Positions 47,900 to 56,904 of a stretch of DNA of 64,000 bases are shown here, piece after piece. Origin of the DNA: Chitinophagaceae bacterium (GTDB lineage Bacteria; Bacteroidota; Bacteroidia; Chitinophagales; Chitinophagaceae); NCBI GenBank assembly GCA_019638625.1, contig JAHBTK010000002.1, forward strand, positions 62,001 to 126,000, in the 5' to 3' direction. Under the pieces are notes generated by a model. That model ran no database searches and was not told the DNA's origin. It saw only the letters and a list, made by a program, of their open reading frames with translations. Positions within the stretch are counted from its first letter, which is position 1. Each line of letters opens with the position of its first letter. The translations under genes were made by a program, and so were the position numbers.

Positions 47900-49255
47900 A
47901 TGAGATCGTTTGTATTTTTCAGGATAGTATGTATCCTATCGCTGCTGCTGCCCTGTACATACGCCGTTGCGCAGCTAAGTCTTGTAGCCCAATTACGTAC
48001 CCGAAGTGAGTTAAGGGACGGGCAGGGAGCGCCATTGCCTGCAGGCGCCGATGCAGCTTTCTTCACCTCTCAACGTACCCGCCTGTCGGCCGGATACAAT
48101 ATGTACCGCTTGAAGTTAGGAATAATGGTACAGGATACACGCGTTTGGGGGCAGGACGTTTCCACCATCAACAAAAGCACTACCGGGGATAATAATGGGC
48201 TCATGTTGCATGAAGCCTGGGCTGAAATACGCCTTACGGATACCAGCCACAAAAAATCGACTCTGAGCTTAAAGATCGGGCGCCAGGAGCTGGTATATGA
48301 TGACCAGCGGTTGATAGGTAACCTGGACTGGCTGCAGCAGGCAAGACGTCATGATGCGGCCGTACTGCAGTTTAGCGGAGCAGCATGGAAGCTGCATGCC
48401 GGTTTCGCTTTCAACCAGAACAGGGAAAAGGCAAGTGGTACCCTGTATGATCAGACACCGCCGGGCAATTACCCGGGTAATACAAACGGCGGCAGCACCT
48501 ACAAAAGCTTTGAGTACCTGCACGCATCCCGTAGTTATCAGCAGGGAAATATTTCCTTTTTATTTTTCAGCGACCGGTTTAACAAGTTTCATACCATCAC
48601 TGAAAATGATATACCGGTAAAAATATGGGATAAGGGTAATTGGAACAGGATCACTACAGGAGTATATGTTACGGGGGAGTATATCAACAACACGCAGGTG
48701 ACGGCGGCTGCTTACTACCAGGCAGGCAAAACGGCCACCGGGCAGCAATTATCTGCCGGGTTGTTATCCCTGCAGGCTATGCATACCCTGAATGAACAGG
48801 TGGCGGCCGGAGGTGGTGCGGACTATACAACAGGCGGCCGGTCCGGCACTGTCAGCCACGCATTCGACCCCTTGTACGGAACACCGCATAAGTTCTGGGG
48901 ATTGATGGATTATTTTTATGCCGGGAGCGGATTCGGGGGTAAAGGATTACAGGATTATTATATAAAAACGAAGTACAAACCATCCGAAAAGCTGCAGGTG
49001 ACCGCGGATATACATCGCTTTTTCAGCGCTAGTACGGTAAGGGACGCTTCCATGAATAAGCTTAGCCGATATTTCGGAACTGAGATAGATGTGGTATGTA
49101 ATTATACACTAACCAAAATGATCGGGTTTGAAGCCGGCTACAGTCATTTCTTCAGCTCCGCATCCCTTTCCTCCCCCGAAGTAAAAAATATAACAACTCC
49201 TCAAAAAAACAACAACTGGGCCTACCTTATGATTAATGTTCGACCGGCTTTCTGA
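47900..49255 (+). CDS. Alginate-export-like outer-membrane porin
   Basis: 451 residues with a signal peptide (FLRIVCILSLLLPCTYAVAQ region). The rest is a beta-barrel of the alginate_exp type: QLRTRSELRDGQG at the start, QDTRVWGQDVSTINKSTTGD, then LMLHEAWAEIRL and LKIGRQELVYDDQRLIGNLDW, ending with a terminal aromatic strand (AYLMINVRPAF). Proteins of this group are common beside nitrate/nitrite genes in Bacteroidota, so I infer anion (nitrite/nitrate) permeation through the outer membrane, not alginate export. Confidence 0.8.
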   Translation: MRSFVFFRIVCILSLLLPCTYAVAQLSLVAQLRTRSELRDGQGAPLPAGADAAFFTSQRTRLSAGYNMYRLKLGIMVQDTRVWGQDVSTINKSTTGDNNGLMLHEAWAEIRLTDTSHKKSTLSLKIGRQELVYDDQRLIGNLDWLQQARRHDAAVLQFSGAAWKLHAGFAFNQNREKASGTLYDQTPPGNYPGNTNGGSTYKSFEYLHASRSYQQGNISFLFFSDRFNKFHTITENDIPVKIWDKGNWNRITTGVYVTGEYINNTQVTAAAYYQAGKTATGQQLSAGLLSLQAMHTLNEQVAAGGGADYTTGGRSGTVSHAFDPLYGTPHKFWGLMDYFYAGSGFGGKGLQDYYIKTKYKPSEKLQVTADIHRFFSASTVRDASMNKLSRYFGTEIDVVCNYTLTKMIGFEAGYSHFFSSASLSSPEVKNITTPQKNNNWAYLMINVRPAF

Positions 49256-49556
49256 TCATAAGCAGGTGAGTTATGCCTGCTATCAAATTATTTATAGAAC
49301 CACGGCAGAAAGGCACTATGTATCACAAAGGGATATAAACAATATGCGACTGAATAATAAATTCATTTCGTATGAGCCGGACTTGTGGCCCGGTAGTTCT
49401 ATTCCATCTCAACCTACATATGATATGCCCTTCTTGGGTGCATCTGAATTTCTTCATATATTATTTAGCAAATAAACCAGGAATTGAGTAGCATTGCTCT
49501 TTTTTAATCTCTTTTTTCCATAAACACTTATAAATGATTGCTTAAAATACGTACAT
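49256..49556. other. Spacer without a supported gene
   Basis: About 300 bases. A 79-codon frame (49236-49475) overlaps the end of the porin gene and shows no family likeness. A short hairpin, AGCAGG..CCTGCT (near 49261-49281), lies close to the porin stop but has no T-run. Nothing else was seen. Confidence 0.5.
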
Positions 49557-51002
49557 ATGTCAGAAAAAAAAGCCAGATCCCGCAGGGATTTTATCAAAAA
49601 CACGGCCATCGGCGCCGCAGGATTCATGATCGTACCCCGGAATGTGCTGGGTAAGGGTTATTTGGCCCCCAGTGACAAACTGATCGTCGCCGGCGTAGGC
49701 GTCGGAGGAAAGGGTCGTTCCGACCTGAGTAGCTTTTATGAAAGCGGGAAGGCTGAGATCGGCTTCCTGTGTGATGTGGACGACCGCAGGGCTGAGGAGT
49801 CCCGGGAAAAGTACCCGAAAGCAAAATACTACAGAGACTGGCGTGAGCTGTTTGATAAAGAAGCCAAATCCTTTGATGCGGTTTCTGTTTCCACACCCGA
49901 TCATACCCATGCCGTAGTAGCCATGGCGGCAATGCGCAGGAAAAAGCACGTGTATGTACAAAAGCCGCTGACCCACGACATTTACGAAGCCCGTATGCTT
50001 ACCGAAGCTGCCGATAAGTTTAAAGTCGTGACCCAGATGGGTAACCAGGGCGCTTCGGGTGATGGTGTACGTCAGTTGGTGGAATGGTACGATGCAGGCG
50101 TGATAGGTGATGTGCATACCGTGTACATCTTCACCAACCGGCCCATATGGCCGCAGGGTATTCCCTGGCCAAGCGATAAGCCGGCCGTGCCTGCAGGATT
50201 GGACTGGGATTTGTGGTTAGGAACAGCCCCGCAAAAAGACTATGTAGACGGTTTGATACCCGGTAGCTGGCGCGGCTGGTGGGATTATGGTACCGGAGCG
50301 CTGGGCGACCTGGGTTGCCACCTGATGGAAGCTCCTTTCCGGGTTTTGAACCTGGAATATGCGCTGGACGTACAGGCTTCCGTAACCAGTGTGTTTACCG
50401 CCTTTGGGCAGCGTGGTCACTTCCCCGACAGCTTCCCCCCTTCTTCGCATGCCACCCTTACCTTCCCCAAAACCAGCAAGACAAAGGGACAGGTGATCAT
50501 GCACTGGATGGATGGTGGTATCAAACCGGAACGTCCGGAAGAGTTAGGCGCTGATGAAGTTTTTGGCGATGGCAACAGCGGTATCCTGTTCGTGGGAACA
50601 AAAGGAAAGATGATGGCCAGTGAATATGCGGCTAACCCGCGGTTATTACCATTGAAAAGAAACGAAGAAGTGAAAGTACCGCAAACATTAAAGCGTGTGC
50701 CGGGCAGCGCCAGCGGACACTATGCACAATGGGTGGAAGGCTGTATCGCCGGCTATGGTAATATGGAACTGAGCGCACCGTTTAAAAAATCAGGTCCTCT
50801 CACAGAAGCTATGCTGATGGCCAACCTGGCTATCAAGGCAGCCGATACACCCAAGCCCAGAGCCAATGGCAGAGGCTTTGACTATCCCGGCGCCAACATG
50901 AAATTGTTATGGGATTATAAAAATATGCGGGTAACCAACCTGGAGGAAGTGAACCAGTACGTAAAACGCGAATACCGCAAGGGCTGGACGCTGGATTTTT
51001 AA
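49557..51002 (+). CDS. Tat-exported Gfo/Idh/MocA family oxidoreductase
   Basis: 481 residues. The start MSEKKARSRRDFIKNTAIGA is a twin-arginine signal. The Rossmann part is KLIVAGVGVGGKGRSDL with FLCDVDDRRAEE. QKPLTHDIYEARML has the EKP Lys with Gln in place of Glu. GALGDLGCHLMEAPFRVL is the second-domain Asp/His block. The C-terminus (EYRKGWTLDF) is like those at 14016 and 28277, so the three are paralogues. A strong terminator follows. Probably periplasmic sugar oxidation or glycoside cleavage by a redox mechanism; substrate unknown. Confidence 0.85.
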   Translation: MSEKKARSRRDFIKNTAIGAAGFMIVPRNVLGKGYLAPSDKLIVAGVGVGGKGRSDLSSFYESGKAEIGFLCDVDDRRAEESREKYPKAKYYRDWRELFDKEAKSFDAVSVSTPDHTHAVVAMAAMRRKKHVYVQKPLTHDIYEARMLTEAADKFKVVTQMGNQGASGDGVRQLVEWYDAGVIGDVHTVYIFTNRPIWPQGIPWPSDKPAVPAGLDWDLWLGTAPQKDYVDGLIPGSWRGWWDYGTGALGDLGCHLMEAPFRVLNLEYALDVQASVTSVFTAFGQRGHFPDSFPPSSHATLTFPKTSKTKGQVIMHWMDGGIKPERPEELGADEVFGDGNSGILFVGTKGKMMASEYAANPRLLPLKRNEEVKVPQTLKRVPGSASGHYAQWVEGCIAGYGNMELSAPFKKSGPLTEAMLMANLAIKAADTPKPRANGRGFDYPGANMKLLWDYKNMRVTNLEEVNQYVKREYRKGWTLDF

Positions 51003-51018
51003 GGAACAATGAGTTGTG

Positions 51019-51056
51019 AAAAGGGTTCCAACCTTTGAAAGGTTGGAACCCTTTTT
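51019..51056. terminator. Bidirectional rho-independent terminator
   Basis: AAAAGGGTTCCAACCTTT (51019-51036) and AAAGGTTGGAACCCTTTT (51038-51055) form an 18-bp perfect inverted repeat with A-run and T-run at its ends. It sits between two convergent genes and would stop transcription both ways. Confidence 0.9.
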
Positions 51057-51082
51057 GCTTCTTCAGCGTGACAGATTGCGGG

Positions 51083-52225
51083 TCAAAAATCCATCGTTTC
51101 AACGATCGCCTCCGCAATATTGGACCATTTATACTTCTCCTTTTCGGATATCAGTCCGGGTAAGAATGTATGCTCGCCGGCTTCGAAGTATTGTAGTATT
51201 TTATTCGCTATCGAAGCGGCTTCCGGTTCTGCCACCAGTCCGGCAACACCATCCGGAACCATAGCGGGCAACCCACCTACATTGGTTACGATCATTGGCT
51301 TTTCAAAATGATATGCCAGTGGTGTCACCCCGCTTTGCGTGGCATTCCTGTAAGGCTGCACTACCACATCCGCGGCACACAGGTAATATTTCACTTCACT
51401 ATCCTGTACGAAATCTGTTCTCAGGATCACCGCTTCTTCTATATCGTTGTCTTTGATCTTTTGAAGATAAGGGGCGCTGTCCTCATAAAACTCCCCGGCA
51501 ATTAACAACTTAACAGGAAGATCACCCGGGGTGCTTTGCTGCTTGACTATTTTTATAGCATCCAGCAATATATCCAGTCCTTTATATTTACGGATGAACC
51601 CGAAGAATAAAACGATCTGATCATGTGCAGATAGTCCGAGCTGTTCACGGGCAACGGACTTGCCTACCTTCTCACCAAAATTGTCGTATAGCGGATGAGG
51701 AATATAGCAGGCAGGCTTTATTTTTTCCACGGTTCTTAAATCCGTCAGCACCTTTTCACTCATAGTAATGAAAGAGTCAACCGGTTTCAAAAAATAGGAA
51801 GTAAGCATTTTGTCTCCCGGTCGCTTTTCGTGTGGAAATATATTATCTGCAATACAAACCACCCGGGTTTTCCCGTTTTTCTTCACTCTTCTGAGGATAG
51901 TGCCCAGGCAGGCGCCCATAAAAGGCAGCCAGTAACGCACAACAATTATATCGGGCGCCATTTTCTTCAATACATTTCCTACACTCCACCAGTTGAAGGG
52001 ATTAACGGAATTTATGCATATCCGTATACTGAGATCTGCCGGCGGTGGTTCTGTGGAGTACTGCGTCGTGCCGGGAAAAAGAAAACCGGGGTATTGAAGG
52101 GAGAAGGTATATATCTGTGTATCCCAACCCATCGACTGAAACTCCCTCGCCAGACGTTCATCATAAGATGCCAGTCCGCCACGCAAAGGATGAGCCGGTC
52201 CGATTATGACGATCTTCTTTTTCAT
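51083..52225 (-). CDS. Glycosyltransferase, GT4 type
   Basis: 380 residues from the ATG at 52225 (MKKKIVIIGPAHPLRGGLASY). GT-B fold: the glycine-rich start, GFIRKYKGLDILLDAIKIV near residue 215, and the donor-binding block VQPYRNATQSGVTPLAYHFEKPMIVTNVGGLP in the conserved E-x7-E-like area, with Gln/Ser at the first glutamate place. It would transfer a nucleotide-sugar to a glycan or lipid. It follows the GT2 gene by 12 bases, so both probably act on the same cell-envelope glycan. Confidence 0.85.
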   Translation of the reverse strand: MKKKIVIIGPAHPLRGGLASYDERLAREFQSMGWDTQIYTFSLQYPGFLFPGTTQYSTEPPPADLSIRICINSVNPFNWWSVGNVLKKMAPDIIVVRYWLPFMGACLGTILRRVKKNGKTRVVCIADNIFPHEKRPGDKMLTSYFLKPVDSFITMSEKVLTDLRTVEKIKPACYIPHPLYDNFGEKVGKSVAREQLGLSAHDQIVLFFGFIRKYKGLDILLDAIKIVKQQSTPGDLPVKLLIAGEFYEDSAPYLQKIKDNDIEEAVILRTDFVQDSEVKYYLCAADVVVQPYRNATQSGVTPLAYHFEKPMIVTNVGGLPAMVPDGVAGLVAEPEAASIANKILQYFEAGEHTFLPGLISEKEKYKWSNIAEAIVETMDF

Positions 52226-52237
52226 ACCGTTCAACCG

Positions 52238-53179
52238 CTACAAGCCCAGCTTTTTCTCTATCAGGTAATTATTCCTGTCCGTTGCACTACGAGAGATCAG
52301 CTCACCGATGAAACCCGCCAGGAAAAACTGCGAACCCAGCAGCACCAATGTCAGCGCCAGGAAGAAAGCCGGGCGATTGGTCAGTGCGAACTCAGGGTCG
52401 ATAAATTTACTAACGATAAGGTATATGCTGACAACTAACCCGACCAGGAAGAAAACCGTTCCCCAAAGTCCGAAGAAATGCATAGGCTTTTTTCCGAACC
52501 TTCCGACAAACATAATAGAAGCCAGATCAAGAAAACCGTTTATGAACCGTTCCCATCCGAATTTTGTAACACCGTATTTACGGGGCCGGTGCTCCACCAC
52601 CTTCTCTCCTATTTTCCGGAAGCCGGCCCATTTTGCCAGCACGGGAATATAACGATGCATTTCCCCGTATATCTCAATACTCTTCACCACCTTTTTGTTA
52701 TAAGACTTCAACCCGCAGTTGAAGTCGTGCAACTTTATCTTCGACATTTGCCGCGTGACCCGGTTAAAAAACTTACTGGGAATATTCTTGGTAAAAGTAT
52801 TGTCGTATCTTTTTTTCTTCCAGCCGCTCACCATATCAAAGCCGTCTACCGCAATCATCCCGTACAGTTCGGGTATCTCGTCCGGGCTGTCCTGCAGGTC
52901 TGCATCCATGGTGATCACCACATTGCCTGTTGCAGCTTTAAAACCTTCGTTCAGGGCAGCGCTTTTGCCATAATTCCGTTGGAATTTTATGCCCTTGATA
53001 TTACCGTGTTGTGCAGACAGTTGCCCGATCACACTCCAGGAGTTGTCTGTACTGCCATCATCTACCAAAATTATTTCGGTGGATAGCCCGTTGGCATCCA
53101 CGACCTTATTGATCCACCCGCATAATTCGGGCAGCGACTCTTCTTCGTTATATAGAGGAACTACTACACTTAAATCCAT
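52238..53179 (-). CDS. Glycosyltransferase, GT2 (polyprenyl-phosphate type)
   Basis: 313 residues. The GT-A domain begins LSVVVPLYNEEESLPEL, with ILVDDGSTDNSW and the metal motif MDADLQDSP, then FNCGLKSYNKKVV. Two hydrophobic helices at the end (FFGLWGTVFFLVGLVVSIYL and PAFFLALTLVLLGSQFFLAG) are typical for DPM1/GtrB/ArnC-like enzymes that load sugar onto polyprenyl phosphate at the inner membrane. It is preceded by DUF4199 and followed by the GT4 gene in one run. Confidence 0.88.
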   Translation of the reverse strand: MDLSVVVPLYNEEESLPELCGWINKVVDANGLSTEIILVDDGSTDNSWSVIGQLSAQHGNIKGIKFQRNYGKSAALNEGFKAATGNVVITMDADLQDSPDEIPELYGMIAVDGFDMVSGWKKKRYDNTFTKNIPSKFFNRVTRQMSKIKLHDFNCGLKSYNKKVVKSIEIYGEMHRYIPVLAKWAGFRKIGEKVVEHRPRKYGVTKFGWERFINGFLDLASIMFVGRFGKKPMHFFGLWGTVFFLVGLVVSIYLIVSKFIDPEFALTNRPAFFLALTLVLLGSQFFLAGFIGELISRSATDRNNYLIEKKLGL

Positions 53180-53195
53180 GTGAAACAGGTAATAA

Positions 53196-53750
53196 TTATA
53201 CTGTGGTGGTTTCCGGGAAATTCTGGGGAAATTCCGGCCGCTTTTTCTTAATGATTACCGAAATGATCAGGCTGACTATAAACCAGACGATGCAAAAGAA
53301 GGCTGTTCCCAGTAATTGCTTACCAAAAGAATAGTTATTACCCTTCAAAGTGTCTTCCATAGTTTTGTCGATCATTTCCTGGGTAGCGCCAAATTTCTTC
53401 ATCATCTCAGCCGCTTTCACAGCGCTTTCCTGTGTGAGCGCTTCCCTGAACGGAACATCGATAAAGTTAAACAACATATAGTTGAACAGCATACTTATGA
53501 AAGAGCCCACTACCAAAGTGGTGAAAGTAACTTTCAACGCTTTGGCAAAATCTATATAACCACCGTCCAGCCGCTTCTGCTTCACTCCCGCCAGCACCGC
53601 GATAATAATGGGCAATAGAATACCCAGATACGCGACCGGACTTACAAATGCTTTAGCACCCATAAGATAAAGTACCAGACCGAATACCACGGCAACCAAT
53701 CCTGAGATGAGTCCGTAAGTAACTCCAACATTTGTTTTTGTATTTTCCAT
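53196..53750 (-). CDS. DUF4199 family membrane protein
   Basis: 184 residues with four hydrophobic segments and an amphipathic insert (EAMM-type helix around residues 105-135). The sequence YGLISGLVAVVFGLVLYLMG, with KQKRLDGGYIDFAKALKVTF next and the final helix pair, agrees with DUF4199 proteins, which in Bacteroidota commonly sit next to glycosyltransferase and dihydroorotase genes. Function is unknown. Only 11 bases separate it from pyrC upstream. Confidence 0.82.
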   Translation of the reverse strand: MENTKTNVGVTYGLISGLVAVVFGLVLYLMGAKAFVSPVAYLGILLPIIIAVLAGVKQKRLDGGYIDFAKALKVTFTTLVVGSFISMLFNYMLFNFIDVPFREALTQESAVKAAEMMKKFGATQEMIDKTMEDTLKGNNYSFGKQLLGTAFFCIVWFIVSLIISVIIKKKRPEFPQNFPETTTV

Positions 53751-53761
53751 AAAACCCTGTT

Positions 53762-55033
53762 TTAATTTTTTATTGAATGGTGCAGATATACTTTTTCCCC
53801 GGTTATTATACCAAGGGAACGTCCTTTTAATGTTTTACCGATAAAAGGAGAATTTTTTGATTTTGACTGTATACCGGATTCCGAAAATTCGTATTCCGGG
53901 TCCGGATCAAAAAGGGTAAAATCAGCAATCGCCCCCGCTTCCAGCAATACATCCGGTAAGTTAAAGATTTTCCTGGGATTTGTGCCCACCAGCGAAACCC
54001 ATTGCTCCGCAGTAATACCAACAGCGCCCGCCACTCCAAATGCTGTTTCGAGACCAATCATTCCATTCCCGGCATATTCAAACTCGCATACCTTGCTGTC
54101 CCATTCGTGTGGAAAATGATGGCTCGCAATACTGTCTACCAGCCCCTGCCGCAAAGCTGCCTGCAAAGCCGCCCTGTTTTCCGTTGTACGCAGGGGCGGA
54201 TTCACTTTCAGGTTGGTATCATAATCCTTCAGGTCTTCATCAGAAAAATATAACTGGTAGGGCGCTATGGAGCAGGTCACTTCTACTCCCCGTTGCCTGG
54301 CGGCGGCTATAAGCTGCAAAGACCGTGCGGAACTCACCCCGGTAAAATGCAGTTTGGAACCGGCATAGCTCACCAGTTCCAGGTCTCTTGCCACCATCAT
54401 CTCTTCTGAGATCACCGGCTTACCCGGTAAACCCAGCCTTGTAGACACAATACCTTCGTTGATCAAACCATGTGTGCCGATACTTTTATCCTCGGGCACC
54501 TGCACCACTACCCCTCCAAACGCTTTCACATACTGAAGGGCTTTCAACATCACCCCTGCCGATTGTACCGGGTTCCTGCCATCGCCAAAAGCTATGGCTC
54601 CGGCAGTAAACATATCGTACATTTCCGCCAGTTCCTTTCCTTCCGCGTTTTTAGTAACGGCGCCCAGCGGGTGTATCACCACAGGCAGTTTCCTGCTTTT
54701 TTCCTTTATGTATTCCACCTGCGATTTGCTGTGCACAGTGGGATTGGTATTGGGCAGCACAAAAACATGGGTATATCCGCCGGCGGCGGCTGCACGGGCG
54801 CCCGTTTCAAGGGTTTCCTTAAACTCAAAGCCCGGATCACAAAAATGAGCAAATGTATCTACCCAGCCCGGAGATAAATGCAAACCTTCCTGTTGTATGA
54901 CAGTGTCAGCCTGTCCTTCAATCGAATCGGCTATACGGCTGACCGTTCCATTTTGTATCAGTATATCTTTTCGTTGCCTGTTGAGCGGATGCCCCGGATA
55001 TACAATGACAGCTTGACGAATGAGGATAGTCAT
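53762..55033 (-). CDS. Dihydroorotase-like protein lacking the metal ligands
   Basis: 423 residues, amidohydrolase fold of the dihydroorotase family (SPGWVDTFAHFCDPGFEFKE, then PNTNPTVHSKSQVEYIKEK). The active-site motifs are changed: the usual D-x-H-x-H-x-R reads D59-T-F-A-H63-F-C; the His of the ..H-V-S-T block is replaced in LHFTGVSSARS; and the Asp of the T-D-H-A-P-H block is His in ASHHFPHE. So two zinc ions cannot be bound in the usual way and the protein is probably not catalytic. Non-catalytic dihydroorotase homologues are known as partners of aspartate transcarbamoylase. A similar clade is, from memory, widespread in Bacteroidota. It heads the run pyrC-like, DUF4199, GT2, GT4. Confidence 0.85.
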   Translation of the reverse strand: MTILIRQAVIVYPGHPLNRQRKDILIQNGTVSRIADSIEGQADTVIQQEGLHLSPGWVDTFAHFCDPGFEFKETLETGARAAAAGGYTHVFVLPNTNPTVHSKSQVEYIKEKSRKLPVVIHPLGAVTKNAEGKELAEMYDMFTAGAIAFGDGRNPVQSAGVMLKALQYVKAFGGVVVQVPEDKSIGTHGLINEGIVSTRLGLPGKPVISEEMMVARDLELVSYAGSKLHFTGVSSARSLQLIAAARQRGVEVTCSIAPYQLYFSDEDLKDYDTNLKVNPPLRTTENRAALQAALRQGLVDSIASHHFPHEWDSKVCEFEYAGNGMIGLETAFGVAGAVGITAEQWVSLVGTNPRKIFNLPDVLLEAGAIADFTLFDPDPEYEFSESGIQSKSKNSPFIGKTLKGRSLGIITGEKVYLHHSIKN

Positions 55034-55106
55034 TTCTAAAAGTTGAACGAAGATACTCTATGTTCGCTATTTATGATTAGAGAATTTCTGATTTAGAAAC
55101 CACCAC

Positions 55107-55276
55107 CATCTTACTATCTTAACCCCTTACGGTCTTACCATTTTACCACAGGAATGTAAGACCGGAAGACGCGTAAGACTGTAAGAAAAGATCGCCATCT
55201 TACGATTTTCCAGTCTTGCCATTTTACAATCTTCCCCTCTTACCATTTTACCATCTTACAGTCTTGCTATCTTACA
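55107..55276. repeat. Degenerate octamer array (GTAAGATG-type) after proS
   Basis: On the minus strand, starting at the proS stop, units of eight follow: GTAAGATA, GCAAGACT, GTAAGATG, GTAAAATG, GTAAGAGG, GGAAGATT, GTAAAATG, GCAAGACT, GGAAAATC, GTAAGATG (55197-55276). Beyond a short break, units of the opposite orientation (GTAAGACC and others, plus strand 55156-55187) and then again minus-strand ones (55107-55146) make it a three-part array with inverted segments. Confidence 0.75.
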
Positions 55277-56755
55277 CTAATACGCTTGCGCGAACAAAAC
55301 ACGCTGCCTGCTCGGCTTACCTGTCAATATACAGTTACCTGCTGCTTCTTTATTGTCCAGCGGAATACAACGAATGGTCGCCTTGCTCAACTCTTTGATC
55401 TTTTCTTCCGTCTCAGGTGTGCCATCCCAGTGAGCAGACACGAAGCCGCCTTTTTCATTGAGGGTCTTCATAAAATCATCCCAGGTATCCACCGTCGTTA
55501 TATGTTCATTCCTGTATTGCAGCGCCCTGTCATACATAGCCTGTTGTATCTCTTCCAGCAGGTTAACGATGTACACCGGCAGTCCATCCATGGTAACGGT
55601 TGATTTTTCCCGGGTATCTCTTCTCGCAATTTCCGCCGTGTTATTTTCAACATCTCTTGCACCAATGGCTATACGGACCGGCACTCCTTTTTTCTCATAC
55701 TCCGCAAATTTCCATCCCGGGCGGGCATTATCGCTGTCATCGTATTTTACCCTCACCCCGGACAGCTTCAGTTGGTACATGAGCTCCTTCACCTTTTCAT
55801 CTACTTTCGCTTTCTGATCCTCCCCTTTGTAAATAGGTACAATCACCACCTGCAGCGGCGCGATGCGGGGCGGCAGCACCAGTCCCTCGTCATCGCTATG
55901 CGCCATCACCAGGGCGCCTATCAAACGGGTAGATACTCCCCAGGAGGTAGCCCACACATACTCCTGCTTATTTTCCTTATTCAAAAACTGTACATCAAAC
56001 GCTTTGGCAAAATTCTGGCCCAGGAAGTGGGAGGTACCGGCCTGCAAGGCCTTTCCATCCTGCATCAGGGCTTCTATGCAATAAGTCTCCAGGGCGCCGG
56101 CAAATCTTTCATTAGGTGTTTTTACACCCCTGATCACGGGCAATGCCATCCAGTTTTCCACGAATTCCGCATACACTCCCAGCATTTTTTCTGTTTCCTC
56201 TACCGCTTCTTCCGCGGTGGCATGGGCGGTATGCCCCTCCTGCCACAAAAACTCGGCAGTACGCAAAAACAGCCGGGTGCGCATTTCCCAGCGCACCACA
56301 TTCGCCCATTGATTTACCAGGATGGGCAGATCGCGGTAGGACTGTATCCAGGTTTTATAGGTATTCCATATAATAGCCTCACTGGTGGGCCTTACTACCA
56401 GTTCTTCTTCCAGTTTCGCTTCGGGGTCCACCATCAGTTTTCCCGGCTTTGAGGGGTCGTTTTTCAGGCGGTAGTGCGTAACGATAGCGCATTCCTTGGC
56501 AAAACCCTCCGCATTTTTTTCTTCCGCTTCAAACAGGCTCTTCGGTACGAACAACGGAAAATAAGCATTCACATGCCCCGTATCCTTGAACATTTTGTCA
56601 AGTTGATCCCGCATATTTTCCCACAGCGTAAATCCATATGGTTTTATTACCATACATCCTCTTACAGCAGAATAATCTGCCAGTCCACCCTTAATAACCA
56701 AATCGTTATACCACTGAGAATAATCCTCACTCCTGGAGGTGATTTCCTTACTCAT
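55277..56755 (-). CDS. proS: Prolyl-tRNA synthetase
   Basis: 492 residues, the short archaeal/eukaryal-like form without the bacterial editing insertion. Class II motifs: motif 1 around [19 protein letters not shown], motif 2 [25 protein letters not shown] region, motif 3 [21 protein letters not shown]. An anticodon-binding domain follows (VVIVPIYKG on), and the tail ends VLFAQAY, as in this subclass. It charges tRNA-Pro. A minus-strand -7-like box TACATTTG (plus 56861-56868) lies about 105 bases upstream. Its stop abuts the octamer array. Confidence 0.95.
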   Translation of the reverse strand: MSKEITSRSEDYSQWYNDLVIKGGLADYSAVRGCMVIKPYGFTLWENMRDQLDKMFKDTGHVNAYFPLFVPKSLFEAEEKNAEGFAKECAIVTHYRLKNDPSKPGKLMVDPEAKLEEELVVRPTSEAIIWNTYKTWIQSYRDLPILVNQWANVVRWEMRTRLFLRTAEFLWQEGHTAHATAEEAVEETEKMLGVYAEFVENWMALPVIRGVKTPNERFAGALETYCIEALMQDGKALQAGTSHFLGQNFAKAFDVQFLNKENKQEYVWATSWGVSTRLIGALVMAHSDDEGLVLPPRIAPLQVVIVPIYKGEDQKAKVDEKVKELMYQLKLSGVRVKYDDSDNARPGWKFAEYEKKGVPVRIAIGARDVENNTAEIARRDTREKSTVTMDGLPVYIVNLLEEIQQAMYDRALQYRNEHITTVDTWDDFMKTLNEKGGFVSAHWDGTPETEEKIKELSKATIRCIPLDNKEAAGNCILTGKPSRQRVLFAQAY

Positions 56756-56904
56756 AAATTAAAATAGTTACGGCTTTTCATATGTCAATATATCCACATA
56801 TAGCCAACATAGTATTAGGTAATTTCAACTATTTTGAATACATTAACAGCAGAAATTGCGCAAATGTAGTAACTTCATGTTGTAATTTTTAAAACGTGAT
56901 CATT

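Noticed and set aside
49236..49475. 79-codon plus-strand frame after the porin gene
   Set aside because: It overlaps the porin 3' end in another frame and shows no signal peptide or domain; kept only as a note in the spacer.
55107..55276. CRISPR array
   Set aside because: The units are 8 bases long and contiguous; there are no 25-35-base repeats with unique spacers and no cas genes.
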